Source: Bin18 sp965200355 (lineage in GTDB: Bacteria; Desulfobacterota; Binatia; Bin18). From it: 64,000 nt of DNA. The stretch covers positions 2,604,001-2,668,000 of the forward strand of contig OZ241351.1 of NCBI GenBank assembly GCA_965200355.1, given 5' to 3'. Positions 24,170-33,315 of this stretch are shown in pieces (position 1 is the stretch's first letter; each line of letters begins with the position of its first letter). Made by a program: the position numbers and the translations under genes. The notes beneath the pieces were generated by a model that saw nothing but the letters and a program-made list of their open reading frames with translations, did no database searches and was not told where the DNA came from.

Positions 24170-24211
24170 TTGAGTGTACTGTGTCTGTCAAAGCCAGCCT
24201 CTCGCGCGTAG
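24098..24211 (+). CDS. Possible 37-codon leader peptide made of MLNE repeats
   Basis: The 12-bp tandem units read in one frame as MLNE five times, then MLND and LSVLCLSKPASRA, stopping at TAG 24209-24211. This stop lies 30 bases inside the downstream synthase gene in a different frame, an arrangement that could couple or attenuate translation. Each unit supplies another ATG. There is no clear ribosome site at the proper distance, and a repeat produced by slippage would read as a periodic peptide by chance. Low confidence. Confidence 0.2.
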   Translation: MLNEMLNEMLNEMLNEMLNEMLNDLSVLCLSKPASRA

Positions 24212-25167
24212 ATTTCTTTGCTCCCCAAGACTGTGTCGCTGCCGAGCTTGAGCAAGTTGAAGAACGGCTGGCGGGGCTTCTCCACTCTCGCGAACAACTG
24301 CTGAGCGACATCGGGCATTATCTTGTTGGGGCCGGCGGGAAACGCGCCCGACCAACCGTGGCCCTCATGGTGTTTCGCGCCTGCGGGGGAAAAAACGTGC
24401 ATGACATCGTTGATGTCGCCGCGGCCCTGGAACTCATTCACTCCGCCTCTCTCCTCCACGACGATATTATTGATGAAGCGGAGACACGCCGCGGGAAAGA
24501 GTCGGCCCTGCATCGCTTTGGACTGGCGGAGACCTTAATCGCGGGTGATTTTTTATTTGGGCGGGCCTTTGCGCTGTGCGGTCGCTTTGAGGAAAAGGTC
24601 ATTACCTGGGCGACCGATGCCTGTATCAGCCTGACCGAGGGAGAAGTCTTGCAAGACCGCTTACGCCACGACTCGAGTGTGACGCAGGGCGATTATCTGG
24701 AGATTATCGAGCGGAAAACGGCCGCGCTGTTTGCTCAGGGGGCGCGTATGGGGGCGCATCTTGCCGGGGCTTCGCCGGAGGTGGTGGAGGGGCTGGCCGA
24801 GTCCGGCTATTGCCTGGGTATGGCCTTCCAGATCGTTGATGATGTGCTGGACGTGGCCGGCGACGGCAACCGGACGGGGAAGCCCACCGGGGCGGACCTC
24901 AGAGAGGGGAATCCGTCTCTCCCGCTTGTGCTGGCCTTTGCCCGGGCGCCTGAGGTCAAACGGGTCTTTGAGAAACGGTCGCCGAGTCAGCAGGAAATTG
25001 ACGGCGCACTCGAGCAGATTCGTCGCTCTGGAGTGCTCGACGAAGCCACGTGTATGGCCCACGCCTACGGCGAACAGACCCTGAAGGCTTTGGAAGTGCT
25101 GCCGCCGTCCCTCTATTCCGACGGTCTGACTTTTTTTGTATCCCAGCTTGTCAATCGGACTGCCTAG
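24181..25167 (+). CDS. ispB: Polyprenyl diphosphate synthase (octaprenyl type)
   Basis: Builds the long isoprenoid side chain of quinones from isopentenyl diphosphate. The 328-residue all-helical protein has GGKRARP (52-58), the first aspartate-rich motif LLHDDIIDEAETRRG (Asp94, 95, 98) and the second FQIVDDVLD (Asp220, 221, 224), both complete. Residues before the first motif are small, as in long-chain synthases. The start is GTG 24181; the only upstream starts in this region are out of frame, within the MLNE repeats. Likely supplies quinone to complex I-type respiration. The uracil-DNA glycosylase gene follows 18 bases later. Confidence 0.88.
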   Translation: MSVKASLSRVDFFAPQDCVAAELEQVEERLAGLLHSREQLLSDIGHYLVGAGGKRARPTVALMVFRACGGKNVHDIVDVAAALELIHSASLLHDDIIDEAETRRGKESALHRFGLAETLIAGDFLFGRAFALCGRFEEKVITWATDACISLTEGEVLQDRLRHDSSVTQGDYLEIIERKTAALFAQGARMGAHLAGASPEVVEGLAESGYCLGMAFQIVDDVLDVAGDGNRTGKPTGADLREGNPSLPLVLAFARAPEVKRVFEKRSPSQQEIDGALEQIRRSGVLDEATCMAHAYGEQTLKALEVLPPSLYSDGLTFFVSQLVNRTA

Positions 25168-25185
25168 GCATATCCTTAACCGGTA

Positions 25186-26022
25186 ATGGCCGCTGACTCG
25201 CCACACGCACGACTGGCCCAGATTACTCACTCCCTGTATGCGTATGCAAAGGAGTTGCAGGCTGGCGGAGTTGAGGGCTTCCCTGTTGCTTCGTCTTCTT
25301 CAACGACAGCGGCTGACGCGCCCTCTCCAAGACACAGCCCAGAAAGTCCGGCGGATACACGCCAGCCTCGGCCGGCTGACGCGCTCGCACCGCCCGCGGC
25401 TTCTCTGGATGCGTCCCCGGACATAGTTGTCCCACCGGCTCGCGTTGAGGAATCCGCTCTGGCTGCTGTCCACACGCTGACCGCCCTCCGGGCTGAAATA
25501 GGTGATTGCCAGCGCTGTCGCTTGTGTGAAAAACGCAAGACTCTCGTCTTTGGTGCGGGCAATCCTCACGCAGAGATCGTGTTTATTGGCGAAGGGCCGG
25601 GCTATGAGGAGGACAGACAAGGCGAACCGTTTGTTGGGCGGGCCGGGCAGTTACTGACGCAGATCATTACCAAAGGCATGAAAATGCAGCGCTCGGAGGT
25701 CTATATTGCCAATGTCGTCAAATGCCGTCCGCCTGAGAATCGGAACCCCGAACCTGATGAAATTATGGCGTGTGAGCCTTTTCTCGTCAGACAGCTCGCG
25801 CTCATTCGGCCCAAAATTATTATTGCCCTCGGAAAATTTGCCGCTCAGACGCTGCTGAAAGACCCGACTCCCATCACCCGCCTGCGTGGTCAGTGGCAAT
25901 CCTATCACGGCATCAAACTGATGCCGACTCTGCATCCGGCCTACTTGCTGCGCAACCCCAAAGATAAGCGTTTGGTGTGGGAAGATATTAAAGCCGTACT
26001 CCGAGAAATAGGACGTCTTTAG
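25186..26022 (+). CDS. Type 4 uracil-DNA glycosylase (Fe-S)
   Basis: Removes uracil from DNA. The 278-residue protein has a Ser/Pro/Ala-rich N-terminal extension of about 95 residues, then the family 4 core: GDCQRCRLCEKRKT with three cluster cysteines, GEGPGYEEDRQGEPFVGRAGQ (motif A), NVVKCRPPENRNP with the fourth Cys, and TLHPAYLLRNP (motif B with His). The enzyme is complete. The extension, also seen in actinobacterial and deltaproteobacterial members, may bind partners. It is followed directly by the NfeD gene (1 base gap), so the two share a transcript. Confidence 0.9.
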   Translation: MAADSPHARLAQITHSLYAYAKELQAGGVEGFPVASSSSTTAADAPSPRHSPESPADTRQPRPADALAPPAASLDASPDIVVPPARVEESALAAVHTLTALRAEIGDCQRCRLCEKRKTLVFGAGNPHAEIVFIGEGPGYEEDRQGEPFVGRAGQLLTQIITKGMKMQRSEVYIANVVKCRPPENRNPEPDEIMACEPFLVRQLALIRPKIIIALGKFAAQTLLKDPTPITRLRGQWQSYHGIKLMPTLHPAYLLRNPKDKRLVWEDIKAVLREIGRL

Positions 26023-26023
26023 C

Positions 26024-27367
26024 GTGCGAAAGCGTTGTCGGACCAGGCGGCTCATCCGCCTCCTTTCTTGCGTCTGTCTGCTGACGGGTCTGGGCCTGCT
26101 CCTGGATATGCCGGCCGGCAGTCAGTCCGCCCATATCAACCGGATTGTCATCAATGCCTCAATCAATCCGGCGGTGGGTGACTTTATTCACGAGAATATC
26201 GATCAGTCGGCCCAAGATGGGGCCCTGGCGCTGATTATTCAGCTCGATACCCCCGGCGGATTGCTGAACTCAACCAAGAGCATTGTCAAGGACATGTTGG
26301 GCGCTCCGTTGCCCGTTCTGCTGTACGTCTCTCCGAGCGGGGCGGGAGCCGGCTCGGCCGGCGTGTTTATTACTTTGGCCGGTCATATTGCGGCCATGGC
26401 TCCGGGCACAACCATCGGCGCGGCCCATCCGGTCGCCAGCGGCGGGCAAAATATCGAAGGCGATATGCGGGAAAAGATCGAGAATTTTACGGTGTCCTTT
26501 ATTGAATCGATTGCGCAGCGGCGGGGACGCAATGTTGAGTGGGCTGCGCGGGCGGTCCGTGAGAGCGTTTCGATCACCGAGGTTGAGGCGCTGGAGAAGA
26601 ACGTCGTTGATTTTATTGCGACGGATGTCCACGATTTGCTGATCCAGGCCAGCGGGCGGACCGTTGAGGTGGGTACGGAAAATATCACCCTGGATTTCAG
26701 CGCCGCCCGACTGAGTGAAGACCGTTTTCATATTGTTACGGTCGAGATGCGCCTCAAGCATAAGGTGCTGAATATCCTGGCCGACCCCAATATCGCCTAC
26801 CTGCTCATGATGGCTGGTATGCTGGGTCTGTATCTTGAATTCTCGAACCCCGGCCTGCTGCTTCCCGGTCTGGCCGGCGGCATTTGTCTGCTTCTCGCCC
26901 TGACGGCCTTTCAGGTCTTACCCATCAATTACACGGGTCTGGTCTTAATCGGCCTGGGCATGGCGCTGCTCATAGCCGAGATGTTTCTCCCGAGTTTCGG
27001 TATTTTGGGCGTGAGCGGCATTGCGGCCTTTGTGTTGGGCTCGTTGTTCTTATTTGATACGCCGGACGCCGAACTCGCGGTGAACCGTGGCATTATTTTT
27101 GCCGCCTCGCTTGCCGTGGGAACTTTTATGTTCATTGTTGGCTCACTCGCTGTGCGGGCGTGGCGTCGTCCGGTCGCGTCAGGTCTGGAAGGACTGCGGG
27201 GAGAAATCGGTGAGGTGCGCACCCCGCTCGCCCCACAGGGAAGAGTCTGGATACACGGCGAGTATTGGACAGCGCAGAGTGACGAAGAGATTGAAGTTGG
27301 CCAAAAGGTCCAGATCGTTGAGGTTGACCATATGGTCCTACGGGTACGTCGTGCAGTAAATTCATGA
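26024..27367 (+). CDS. NfeD-type membrane serine protease
   Basis: A long NfeD (NfeD1b) of 447 residues starting at GTG 26024. The N-terminal signal anchor is at about 12-30. A ClpP-like protease domain follows, with the Ser nucleophile in SPSGAGAGSAGVFITLAGHIAAMAPGT and the Lys equivalent further on. Then come four to five membrane helices (about 260-380) and a C-terminal OB-fold (GEIGEVRTPLAPQGRVWIHGEYW). The family cleaves the C-terminus of partner stomatins; here the partner gene is next, 18 bases downstream, as in the known nfeD-stomatin operons. Acts at the membrane in quality control. Confidence 0.92.
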   Translation: MRKRCRTRRLIRLLSCVCLLTGLGLLLDMPAGSQSAHINRIVINASINPAVGDFIHENIDQSAQDGALALIIQLDTPGGLLNSTKSIVKDMLGAPLPVLLYVSPSGAGAGSAGVFITLAGHIAAMAPGTTIGAAHPVASGGQNIEGDMREKIENFTVSFIESIAQRRGRNVEWAARAVRESVSITEVEALEKNVVDFIATDVHDLLIQASGRTVEVGTENITLDFSAARLSEDRFHIVTVEMRLKHKVLNILADPNIAYLLMMAGMLGLYLEFSNPGLLLPGLAGGICLLLALTAFQVLPINYTGLVLIGLGMALLIAEMFLPSFGILGVSGIAAFVLGSLFLFDTPDAELAVNRGIIFAASLAVGTFMFIVGSLAVRAWRRPVASGLEGLRGEIGEVRTPLAPQGRVWIHGEYWTAQSDEEIEVGQKVQIVEVDHMVLRVRRAVNS

Positions 27368-27385
27368 GGAATAGGAGGACACTCC

Positions 27386-28165
27386 ATGTTTGATTTCGGT
27401 CCGGCATCAACGTTTTTGATTATCGGCCTGGTACTCCTGGCGAGTGGTATCAAGATTCTCCCCGAATATGAGCGCGGGGTTATTTTTCGACTCGGACGCT
27501 TGGTCAAGCACCGCGGGCCCGGTCTGATCTATGTGATCCCCGTGATTGAACGCATGGTCCGATTAGATATGCGGACGATTACCCTGGACGTTCCGCCCCA
27601 AGACGTGATTACCAAGGATAACGTCTCGATCAAAGTGAATGCCGTCCTCTATTTTCGCGTCCTGGAGCCGAATAAAGCCACGATTGAAATCGAGAATTAT
27701 CTGTTTGCCACCTCGCAACTGGCCCAAACGACGCTGCGGAGTGTCTGCGGCCAAGCCGAACTGGACGAACTGCTCTCCGAGCGGGATAAGATCAATACCC
27801 ATCTGCAAGAGATCGTTGACACCCAGACGGACCCGTGGGGGATTAAGGTCTCGTTGGTTGAGGTGAAACATATTGACCTGCCCCAGGAGATGCAGCGGGC
27901 GCTGGCCAAACAAGCCGAGGCCGAGCGGGAACGCCGGGCCAAAATCATTAACGCCGAGGGAGAATTCCAGGCCGCCCAGCGGCTGGCGGAGGCCTCGGAG
28001 ATTATTGAACAACATCCGGTTGCGCTCCAACTGCGCTATCTGCAAACACTGTCTGAAGTGGCCACCGAGAATAATTCAACCACGCTTTTCCCCGTTCCCA
28101 TTGATCTCTTACAGCCTTTCTTGCGTGGGGGTGGGACACCGGCAGACAGCGCAAGCACCTCATAA
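27386..28165 (+). CDS. Slipin, stomatin-like SPFH membrane protein
   Basis: A 259-residue protein with an N-terminal hydrophobic segment (about 6-24) and the SPFH/band 7 domain: ILPEYERGVIFRLGRL, KHRGPGLIYVIPVIERMVRLDMR, and TLDVPPQDVITKDNVSIKV. Helical coiled-coil regions near AEAERERRAKIINAEGEFQA support oligomers that scaffold membrane proteins. GGAGG lies before the ATG. The upstream NfeD protease is its usual partner. The 3' end is eight bases from queA. Confidence 0.93.
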   Translation: MFDFGPASTFLIIGLVLLASGIKILPEYERGVIFRLGRLVKHRGPGLIYVIPVIERMVRLDMRTITLDVPPQDVITKDNVSIKVNAVLYFRVLEPNKATIEIENYLFATSQLAQTTLRSVCGQAELDELLSERDKINTHLQEIVDTQTDPWGIKVSLVEVKHIDLPQEMQRALAKQAEAERERRAKIINAEGEFQAAQRLAEASEIIEQHPVALQLRYLQTLSEVATENNSTTLFPVPIDLLQPFLRGGGTPADSASTS

Positions 28166-28173
28166 GCACATCA

Positions 28174-29211
28174 ATGGACCTGGCCGACTTTGACTACGCA
28201 CTTCCGCCCGAACTGATTGCCCAAGAGCCAGCGAAACAACGCGATCAGTCTCGCCTCCTGCACCTGGGGCGCGGTGCTGCTTCTCTCTCGCACCATCGCT
28301 TTGCGGACCTGCCCGGCCTGTTGCCCAAGGACTGCGTGCTGGTCTGCAACAACACCCGGGTCATCCCGGCCCGCCTGCGCGGGAAGAAGACGACCGGCGG
28401 CAAAGTCGAACTTCTCCTGGTGCGACGCACCGCTACTGAGGGAGAGGTCTGGCAGGTCTTATGTAAAGGCGGCCAGAACCAGAAAGCCGGTGGACGGATT
28501 AATTTTACCCATAACTTTTGGGGCAAGTGGGTAGAAGCGCCGAGCGCCGGTCAGGGGAGGATGCGCTTTTTCCCGGAGAAAAATTTTCAGCGGCTCGTCG
28601 AACAACACGGAGAAGTCCCACTTCCGCCCTATATTCGGCGTGCGCCCGGTCGGCTGGCCGGCGACCGGGAGCGCTACCAAACGGTGTATGCTCAGCAACC
28701 TGGCGCGGTCGCCGCTCCGACTGCCGGGCTGCATTTTACGCCGGCCTTGCTCGACGAGCTGGTCCAGAATGGCGTTCAGTTATGCTTTGTCACCCTGCAT
28801 ATTGGTCTGGGCACGTTTCAGCCTATCCGGGTGGAGCGGGTTGAGACGCATACCATGGGAACCGAGTCTTACGAAATCGACGCGGCAGCCGCAGAATGCC
28901 TCAACACGGCCAAAGCTGCCGGCAGAAAAATTATTGCGGTCGGGACAACCACAACACGAGCGCTCGAATCGTCAGCCCAACAGACAGGCCGCGTCCAGCC
29001 CGGACCGAATCAGTCCGATTTATTTATCTATCCTGGCTATAGATTTCAGGTGATAGACGGCTTGATTACCAATTTTCATCTGCCGCGTTCGACCTTGCTT
29101 TTGCTGGTATCGGCCTTTGCCGGCCGCGAGCGCATACTGCACGCCTATGCGGAAGCGGCGCAGCGGCGCTATCGGTTTTACAGCTACGGGGATGCGATGG
29201 TGATTGTGTAG
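28174..29211 (+). CDS. queA: S-adenosylmethionine:tRNA ribosyltransferase-isomerase
   Basis: Transfers and rearranges the ribosyl part of S-adenosylmethionine onto preQ1 in tRNA, giving epoxyqueuosine. The 345-residue protein starts MDLADFDYALPPELIAQEP and has the family motifs LPPYIRR, YQTVYA, PGAVAAPTAGLHFT and THLP-like LITNFHLPRSTLLLLVSAF. It starts eight bases after the slipin gene and lies two genes from tgt in a classic queA-tgt-yajC-secD-secF order. QueG, the next enzyme, is at 8137-9258. Confidence 0.95.
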   Translation: MDLADFDYALPPELIAQEPAKQRDQSRLLHLGRGAASLSHHRFADLPGLLPKDCVLVCNNTRVIPARLRGKKTTGGKVELLLVRRTATEGEVWQVLCKGGQNQKAGGRINFTHNFWGKWVEAPSAGQGRMRFFPEKNFQRLVEQHGEVPLPPYIRRAPGRLAGDRERYQTVYAQQPGAVAAPTAGLHFTPALLDELVQNGVQLCFVTLHIGLGTFQPIRVERVETHTMGTESYEIDAAAAECLNTAKAAGRKIIAVGTTTTRALESSAQQTGRVQPGPNQSDLFIYPGYRFQVIDGLITNFHLPRSTLLLLVSAFAGRERILHAYAEAAQRRYRFYSYGDAMVIV

Positions 29212-29336
29212 GCAGGAGAGCGGTTGTTCCGAGTCTGTAGGTATGGGTTCTTGTGCAGTTGCCAGCCCCCGAAAAAACGCATAAAACGACCCGACAGACC
29301 CAAAGAACAATTCGCCCCTTCGTGCTATCCCCGTTC

Positions 29337-30476
29337 ATGTTGCAGTTCACGACGCTCCAGACAGATTCGGCGACTCAGGCCCGCCTTGGCAGTTTGCAAA
29401 CTGCGCATGGCAGCGTGGCTACGCCGGCGTTTATGCCGGTGGCAACCCAGGGGACGGTGAAGTCCATGACCCCCCAGGAACTCCGCACCATAGGCGCGGA
29501 GATGATCCTGGCCAATGCCTATCATTTGTATCTGCGCCCCGGTGTCGAGTTGGTCGAGCAAGCGGGCGGGCTGCACGCCTTCATGGGCTGGGATGGACCG
29601 ATTCTCACCGACAGCGGCGGCTATCAGGTATTCAGCCTGAAATCGCTGTCCACGGTCACGGAAGAAGGGGTGGAGTTTCGTTCGCATTTGGATGGCTCGC
29701 GTCATCAACTGACACCTGAAAGCGTGATACGCGCCCAAGAACGTCTTGGGGTCGATATCGCCATGGTCTTGGACGAGTGTGTGCCGGCGCCGGTGGAGGT
29801 GGTTGAGGCGGAACGTGCAGCCCATTTGACTGTCCGGTGGGCCGAGCGTTCGCTGGCGGCCAAGCAGCGAGACGACCAAGCCGTCTTTGCCATTGTTCAG
29901 GGCGGAATGTTTCCGGCCCTGCGCGAAGAGAACGCGCGCGCGCTTGTTGCCCTGGACTTCCCTGGCTATGCGGTAGGCGGCCTGAGCGTTGGCGAGTCGC
30001 CGGCCCTGACGCACGAGTTGGCCGCCTATACGATTGGCTTCCTGCCCGAGAGTTGCCCGCGGTATTTGATGGGGGTAGGGACGCCGGAGCAGCTCGTCCG
30101 CTATGTGGCCCTCGGGTTTGACCTGTTTGACTGCGTGATGCCCACGCGCAATGCCCGCAATGGCACCCTCTTTACCTGGCAGGGGAGACTCAACATCCGT
30201 CGGGCCGAGTACACGGCGGACTTTCGACCGATCGAAGAGGACTGCGGGTGCTATACCTGTCGGCATTTTTCCCGGGCGTATTTACGCCATTTGGCCGTGG
30301 CTGGCGAAATCCTGTCCGCCCGGCTGAACACCGTACATAATTTGTATTTTTACCAACGCTTGATGCGCACCATGCGTGAAGCCCTGGCTGCGAGCCGCTT
30401 TGCCGCCTTTGCCCGACCGTTCCTGAAGACCGATCCGGCTGAGCGGGCGCAGTCAACACAGGAGAGTGTCGTATGA
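29337..30476 (+). CDS. tgt: tRNA-guanine transglycosylase
   Basis: Exchanges guanine 34 of certain tRNAs for preQ1. ATG 29337 fits the family start (MLQFTTLQTDSATQARLG) and gives 379 residues; an open upstream extension is not conserved-looking. The catalytic Asp is in ILTDSGGYQVFSL and the nucleophile Asp in FDLFDCVMPTRNARNG. The zinc site is CGCYTCRHFSRAYLRH with three Cys and a His. Its stop overlaps the start of yajC in ATGA, so they are translationally coupled. Confidence 0.95.
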   Translation: MLQFTTLQTDSATQARLGSLQTAHGSVATPAFMPVATQGTVKSMTPQELRTIGAEMILANAYHLYLRPGVELVEQAGGLHAFMGWDGPILTDSGGYQVFSLKSLSTVTEEGVEFRSHLDGSRHQLTPESVIRAQERLGVDIAMVLDECVPAPVEVVEAERAAHLTVRWAERSLAAKQRDDQAVFAIVQGGMFPALREENARALVALDFPGYAVGGLSVGESPALTHELAAYTIGFLPESCPRYLMGVGTPEQLVRYVALGFDLFDCVMPTRNARNGTLFTWQGRLNIRRAEYTADFRPIEEDCGCYTCRHFSRAYLRHLAVAGEILSARLNTVHNLYFYQRLMRTMREALAASRFAAFARPFLKTDPAERAQSTQESVV

Positions 30477-30823
30477 GTCTTGCCTTTGCTCAAAGCGGAG
30501 CCGCCCCGGAAGGTCCTGGGATGCTGGTCCAGTTTTTTCCGCTGGTTCTGATTTTTATTGTGTTCTATTTCTTGCTGATTCGTCCGCAACAGCAAAAGGC
30601 CAAGGCGCACCGGACCATGCTCAGCGAACTCAAACGCAATGATGAAGTCATAACGGTGGGTGGATTGTACGGACGCATCCTGGAACTGGGGGAAAAAATT
30701 GTGACCCTCGAACTGGCACAAAACGTTCGTATTCGTGTCGAACGCTCCAAGATAGAGGCCCTGGCCGCGGAAGGGAGCAGCAAGAAAGCGAGTGGAGACA
30801 AGAAGGCGGGAAAGGATAAATAA
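30473..30823 (+). CDS. yajC: Preprotein translocase subunit YajC
   Basis: A 116-residue single-span protein. It has a periplasmic N-tail, a transmembrane segment at about 22-41 (FFPLVLIFIVFYFLLIRPQQ) with the family RPQQQK motif after it, and a basic, Lys-rich C-terminus. Accessory partner of SecDF. Overlaps the end of tgt by four bases, and its stop shares a base with the secD start. Confidence 0.94.
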   Translation: MSLAFAQSGAAPEGPGMLVQFFPLVLIFIVFYFLLIRPQQQKAKAHRTMLSELKRNDEVITVGGLYGRILELGEKIVTLELAQNVRIRVERSKIEALAAEGSSKKASGDKKAGKDK

Positions 30824-32388
30824 TGTCCCGGGGTCTGCGGTATCGTATCCTTTTGATTGTCGGTCTTGCGCTGTGGGGCAGTCTCTATCTGATTCCATCT
30901 TTCAGTCCCGCGTTGCCGAGTTGGTGGCCGTCCTTTCTGCCCTCTCACCAGATTCGTCTGGGGCTTGATCTGCGGGGCGGCACGTATTTGTTATTGACGG
31001 TTGACCTGGAGAAGGCGGTTGAAAACAGCCTGGACCAGTATGCCGAAGAGTTTCGGCGGGCGCTGAGTGAGGCCGAGGCCGGCAACGTCGATATTTGGCG
31101 CGCCGGCAATACCTTACGTTTTTCCTCCACCTCCGAATCAGACCGGACGAAAGTGCGGGAGATTCTGGCGGACCGCTTCCCCATTCTCGAACCCCGGATC
31201 AGCACCGGCGCAGGCTCGGATATTGTGGTTGACCTCGACAGCCGCCAGGTTGAAGCGCTTCAACAGTATGCAGTCGATCAATCCCTGGAAACCATTCGCA
31301 ACCGGATTGACCAATTCGGGGTGGCCGAACCCGTCATCCAACGTCAGGGCGACCGGGATATTCTGGTCCAACTGCCCGGCATCCAAGATCCGGAACGCGC
31401 CAAGGAATTGATTGGTAGAACCGCGGTATTGGAATTCAAGCTCGTCGCAGAGGAGGGCAGCACGCGCGAAACCGAGACCCTGAACGGCCAAGACCGCGAC
31501 CCGTTGAGCGGGGAGCCGATTCGGACCACGTACACCCTGGAAAAACAGACCCTGCTCTCTGGTGATGGGGTGGCTGATGCTCGCGTGCGGCCCAGCGTCG
31601 ATATTGAAGGGCCGTATGTCGAGCTGATTCTGAACAATCGCGGGGCCGAGACTTTTGAAGACATCACCGGGGCCAATGTGGGTCGCCGTTTGGCTATCGT
31701 GCTGGACAATACCGTGTATTCGGCTCCCGTGATTCGCGACCGGATCGGCGGCGGACACGCCTCCATTACGGGTGGATTTGATATGCGGGAAGCCCGTGAC
31801 CTCGCCATTGTCTTACGCGCGGGTGCGCTGCCCGCCCCTGTCACCATCGCCGAAGAACGGACGGTTGGGCCGTCTCTCGGGCGGGACTCGATTGAGCAGG
31901 GAACCAGGTCCTTTATTATTGGTGGGGTCATCGTGGTGGTCTTCATGGTCGTGTATTACCACTTGGCCGGCCTGCTGGCAGACCTCGCCCTGGCGCTGAA
32001 TATCCTGCTGCTCCTGGCCGCTCTGGCCATGTTTGATGCCACCCTGACCCTGCCGGGCATTGCCGGCATTGTCCTCACCGTAGGCATGGCGGTGGACGCC
32101 AATGTATTGATCAACGAACGCATGAGAGAAGAAGTGCGACTCGGCAAAGGGCCGCGGGCCGCGGTAGACTCCGGCTATGAGCGGGCCTTGCCGGCGATTT
32201 TTGACTCGAATATCACCACGTTTTTATCGGGCCTGATCCTGTTTCAATTTGGCTCTGGCCCGATCAAAGGCTTTGCCGTTACCCTGTGTATCGGGATTAT
32301 GAGCACGGTGTTCACCACGGTGTTTTGCACGCGGGCCGTCTATGATTATTTTCTGGTCCGGCGGCGGCTCAACACCCTGAGCGTCTAA
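30823..32388 (+). CDS. secD: Protein translocase subunit SecD
   Basis: With SecF it uses the proton gradient to pull exported proteins through SecYEG. 521 residues: first helix about 7-25, a large periplasmic domain containing LGLDLRGGTYLLLTV, and five C-terminal helices with the conserved segments AIVLRAGALPAPV, GMAVDANVLINERMREE and SGLILFQFGSGPIKGFAVTL. Complete. The start overlaps yajC, and secF follows 24 bases later. Confidence 0.95.
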   Translation: MSRGLRYRILLIVGLALWGSLYLIPSFSPALPSWWPSFLPSHQIRLGLDLRGGTYLLLTVDLEKAVENSLDQYAEEFRRALSEAEAGNVDIWRAGNTLRFSSTSESDRTKVREILADRFPILEPRISTGAGSDIVVDLDSRQVEALQQYAVDQSLETIRNRIDQFGVAEPVIQRQGDRDILVQLPGIQDPERAKELIGRTAVLEFKLVAEEGSTRETETLNGQDRDPLSGEPIRTTYTLEKQTLLSGDGVADARVRPSVDIEGPYVELILNNRGAETFEDITGANVGRRLAIVLDNTVYSAPVIRDRIGGGHASITGGFDMREARDLAIVLRAGALPAPVTIAEERTVGPSLGRDSIEQGTRSFIIGGVIVVVFMVVYYHLAGLLADLALALNILLLLAALAMFDATLTLPGIAGIVLTVGMAVDANVLINERMREEVRLGKGPRAAVDSGYERALPAIFDSNITTFLSGLILFQFGSGPIKGFAVTLCIGIMSTVFTTVFCTRAVYDYFLVRRRLNTLSV

Positions 32389-32412
32389 GGCGGGCGGAGA
32401 GGCTGCAAGATC

Positions 32413-33315
32413 ATGGAATTGATTAAAGCCGGTACAACAATTGATTTTCTGCATTACGCCAAAGGTGCGTATCTGTTTTCCGCGACGCTCATTCTGCTCG
32501 GCCTCTCCGCTTTTTGGTATCGGGGCGGTTTGAATTATGGGGTCGATTTTGCCGGCGGGACCATCGTCCATGTCAAATTCAGCCAACAGACCGACGCGGC
32601 CGGCATCCGCGCTGTTGTCTCCCACACGGATATTTCGGACATCACGGTCCAGGATTTTGGGCAGAACGGAGATGAGTTCCTGATTCGTATTCCTAAGTCG
32701 GAAACGGGCGCAGAGAATTTCTCGAATCGAATTCGTGACAGCCTGGCCGATGGCTACGGGACTGAGGCGTTCGATGTCCGACGGGTCGAAAGCGTCGGCC
32801 CAAAAGTCGGCCGAGACCTGCGGCGGAAAGGCATTCTTGCCGTGGTGTTCGCCACCTTTATGATGGGTGGCTATATCGCCTTCCGGTTTGAGCCCCGGTT
32901 TGGGGTCGGCGCGGGTGTCGCCCTGATCCACGATGTCCTGGTGACGACGACCGTATTGCTCGTCGCCGATGTGGAGTTCGACCTGACCGTTGTGGCCGCG
33001 CTGTTGACCGTCATTGGCTATTCGGTCAACGATACGGTCATTGTGTGTGACCGGGTGCGAGAAAATATGCGCAAGCTGCGTCGGGAGACCATGCGGACGA
33101 TTATCAACCGCAGCATTAACGAAACCCTGAGTCGCACCGTGATTACGACCGGGACGGTCCTCATGGTCATTCTCGCGCTCTTCTTTTTAGGCGGCTCGGT
33201 GATTCATGCCTTTGCGCTCGTGCTCCTGGTCGGGATGACGGTCGGAACGTATTCGTCCATCTATGTTGCCAGCCCGGTGGTCCTGCTGTGGGAAAAGAGG
33301 GCCACCCGGCAGTGA
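32413..33315 (+). CDS. secF: Protein translocase subunit SecF
   Basis: A 300-residue partner of SecD, starting MELIKAGTTIDFLHYAKGAY. The periplasmic GVDFAGGTIVHVKF motif follows the first helix. The membrane part has IGYSVNDTVIVCDRVRENMR, the conserved Asp/Arg signature for proton coupling, and RSINETLSRTVITTGTVL. Its stop overlaps the likely recJ start in GTGA. Confidence 0.95.
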   Translation: MELIKAGTTIDFLHYAKGAYLFSATLILLGLSAFWYRGGLNYGVDFAGGTIVHVKFSQQTDAAGIRAVVSHTDISDITVQDFGQNGDEFLIRIPKSETGAENFSNRIRDSLADGYGTEAFDVRRVESVGPKVGRDLRRKGILAVVFATFMMGGYIAFRFEPRFGVGAGVALIHDVLVTTTVLLVADVEFDLTVVAALLTVIGYSVNDTVIVCDRVRENMRKLRRETMRTIINRSINETLSRTVITTGTVLMVILALFFLGGSVIHAFALVLLVGMTVGTYSSIYVASPVVLLWEKRATRQ

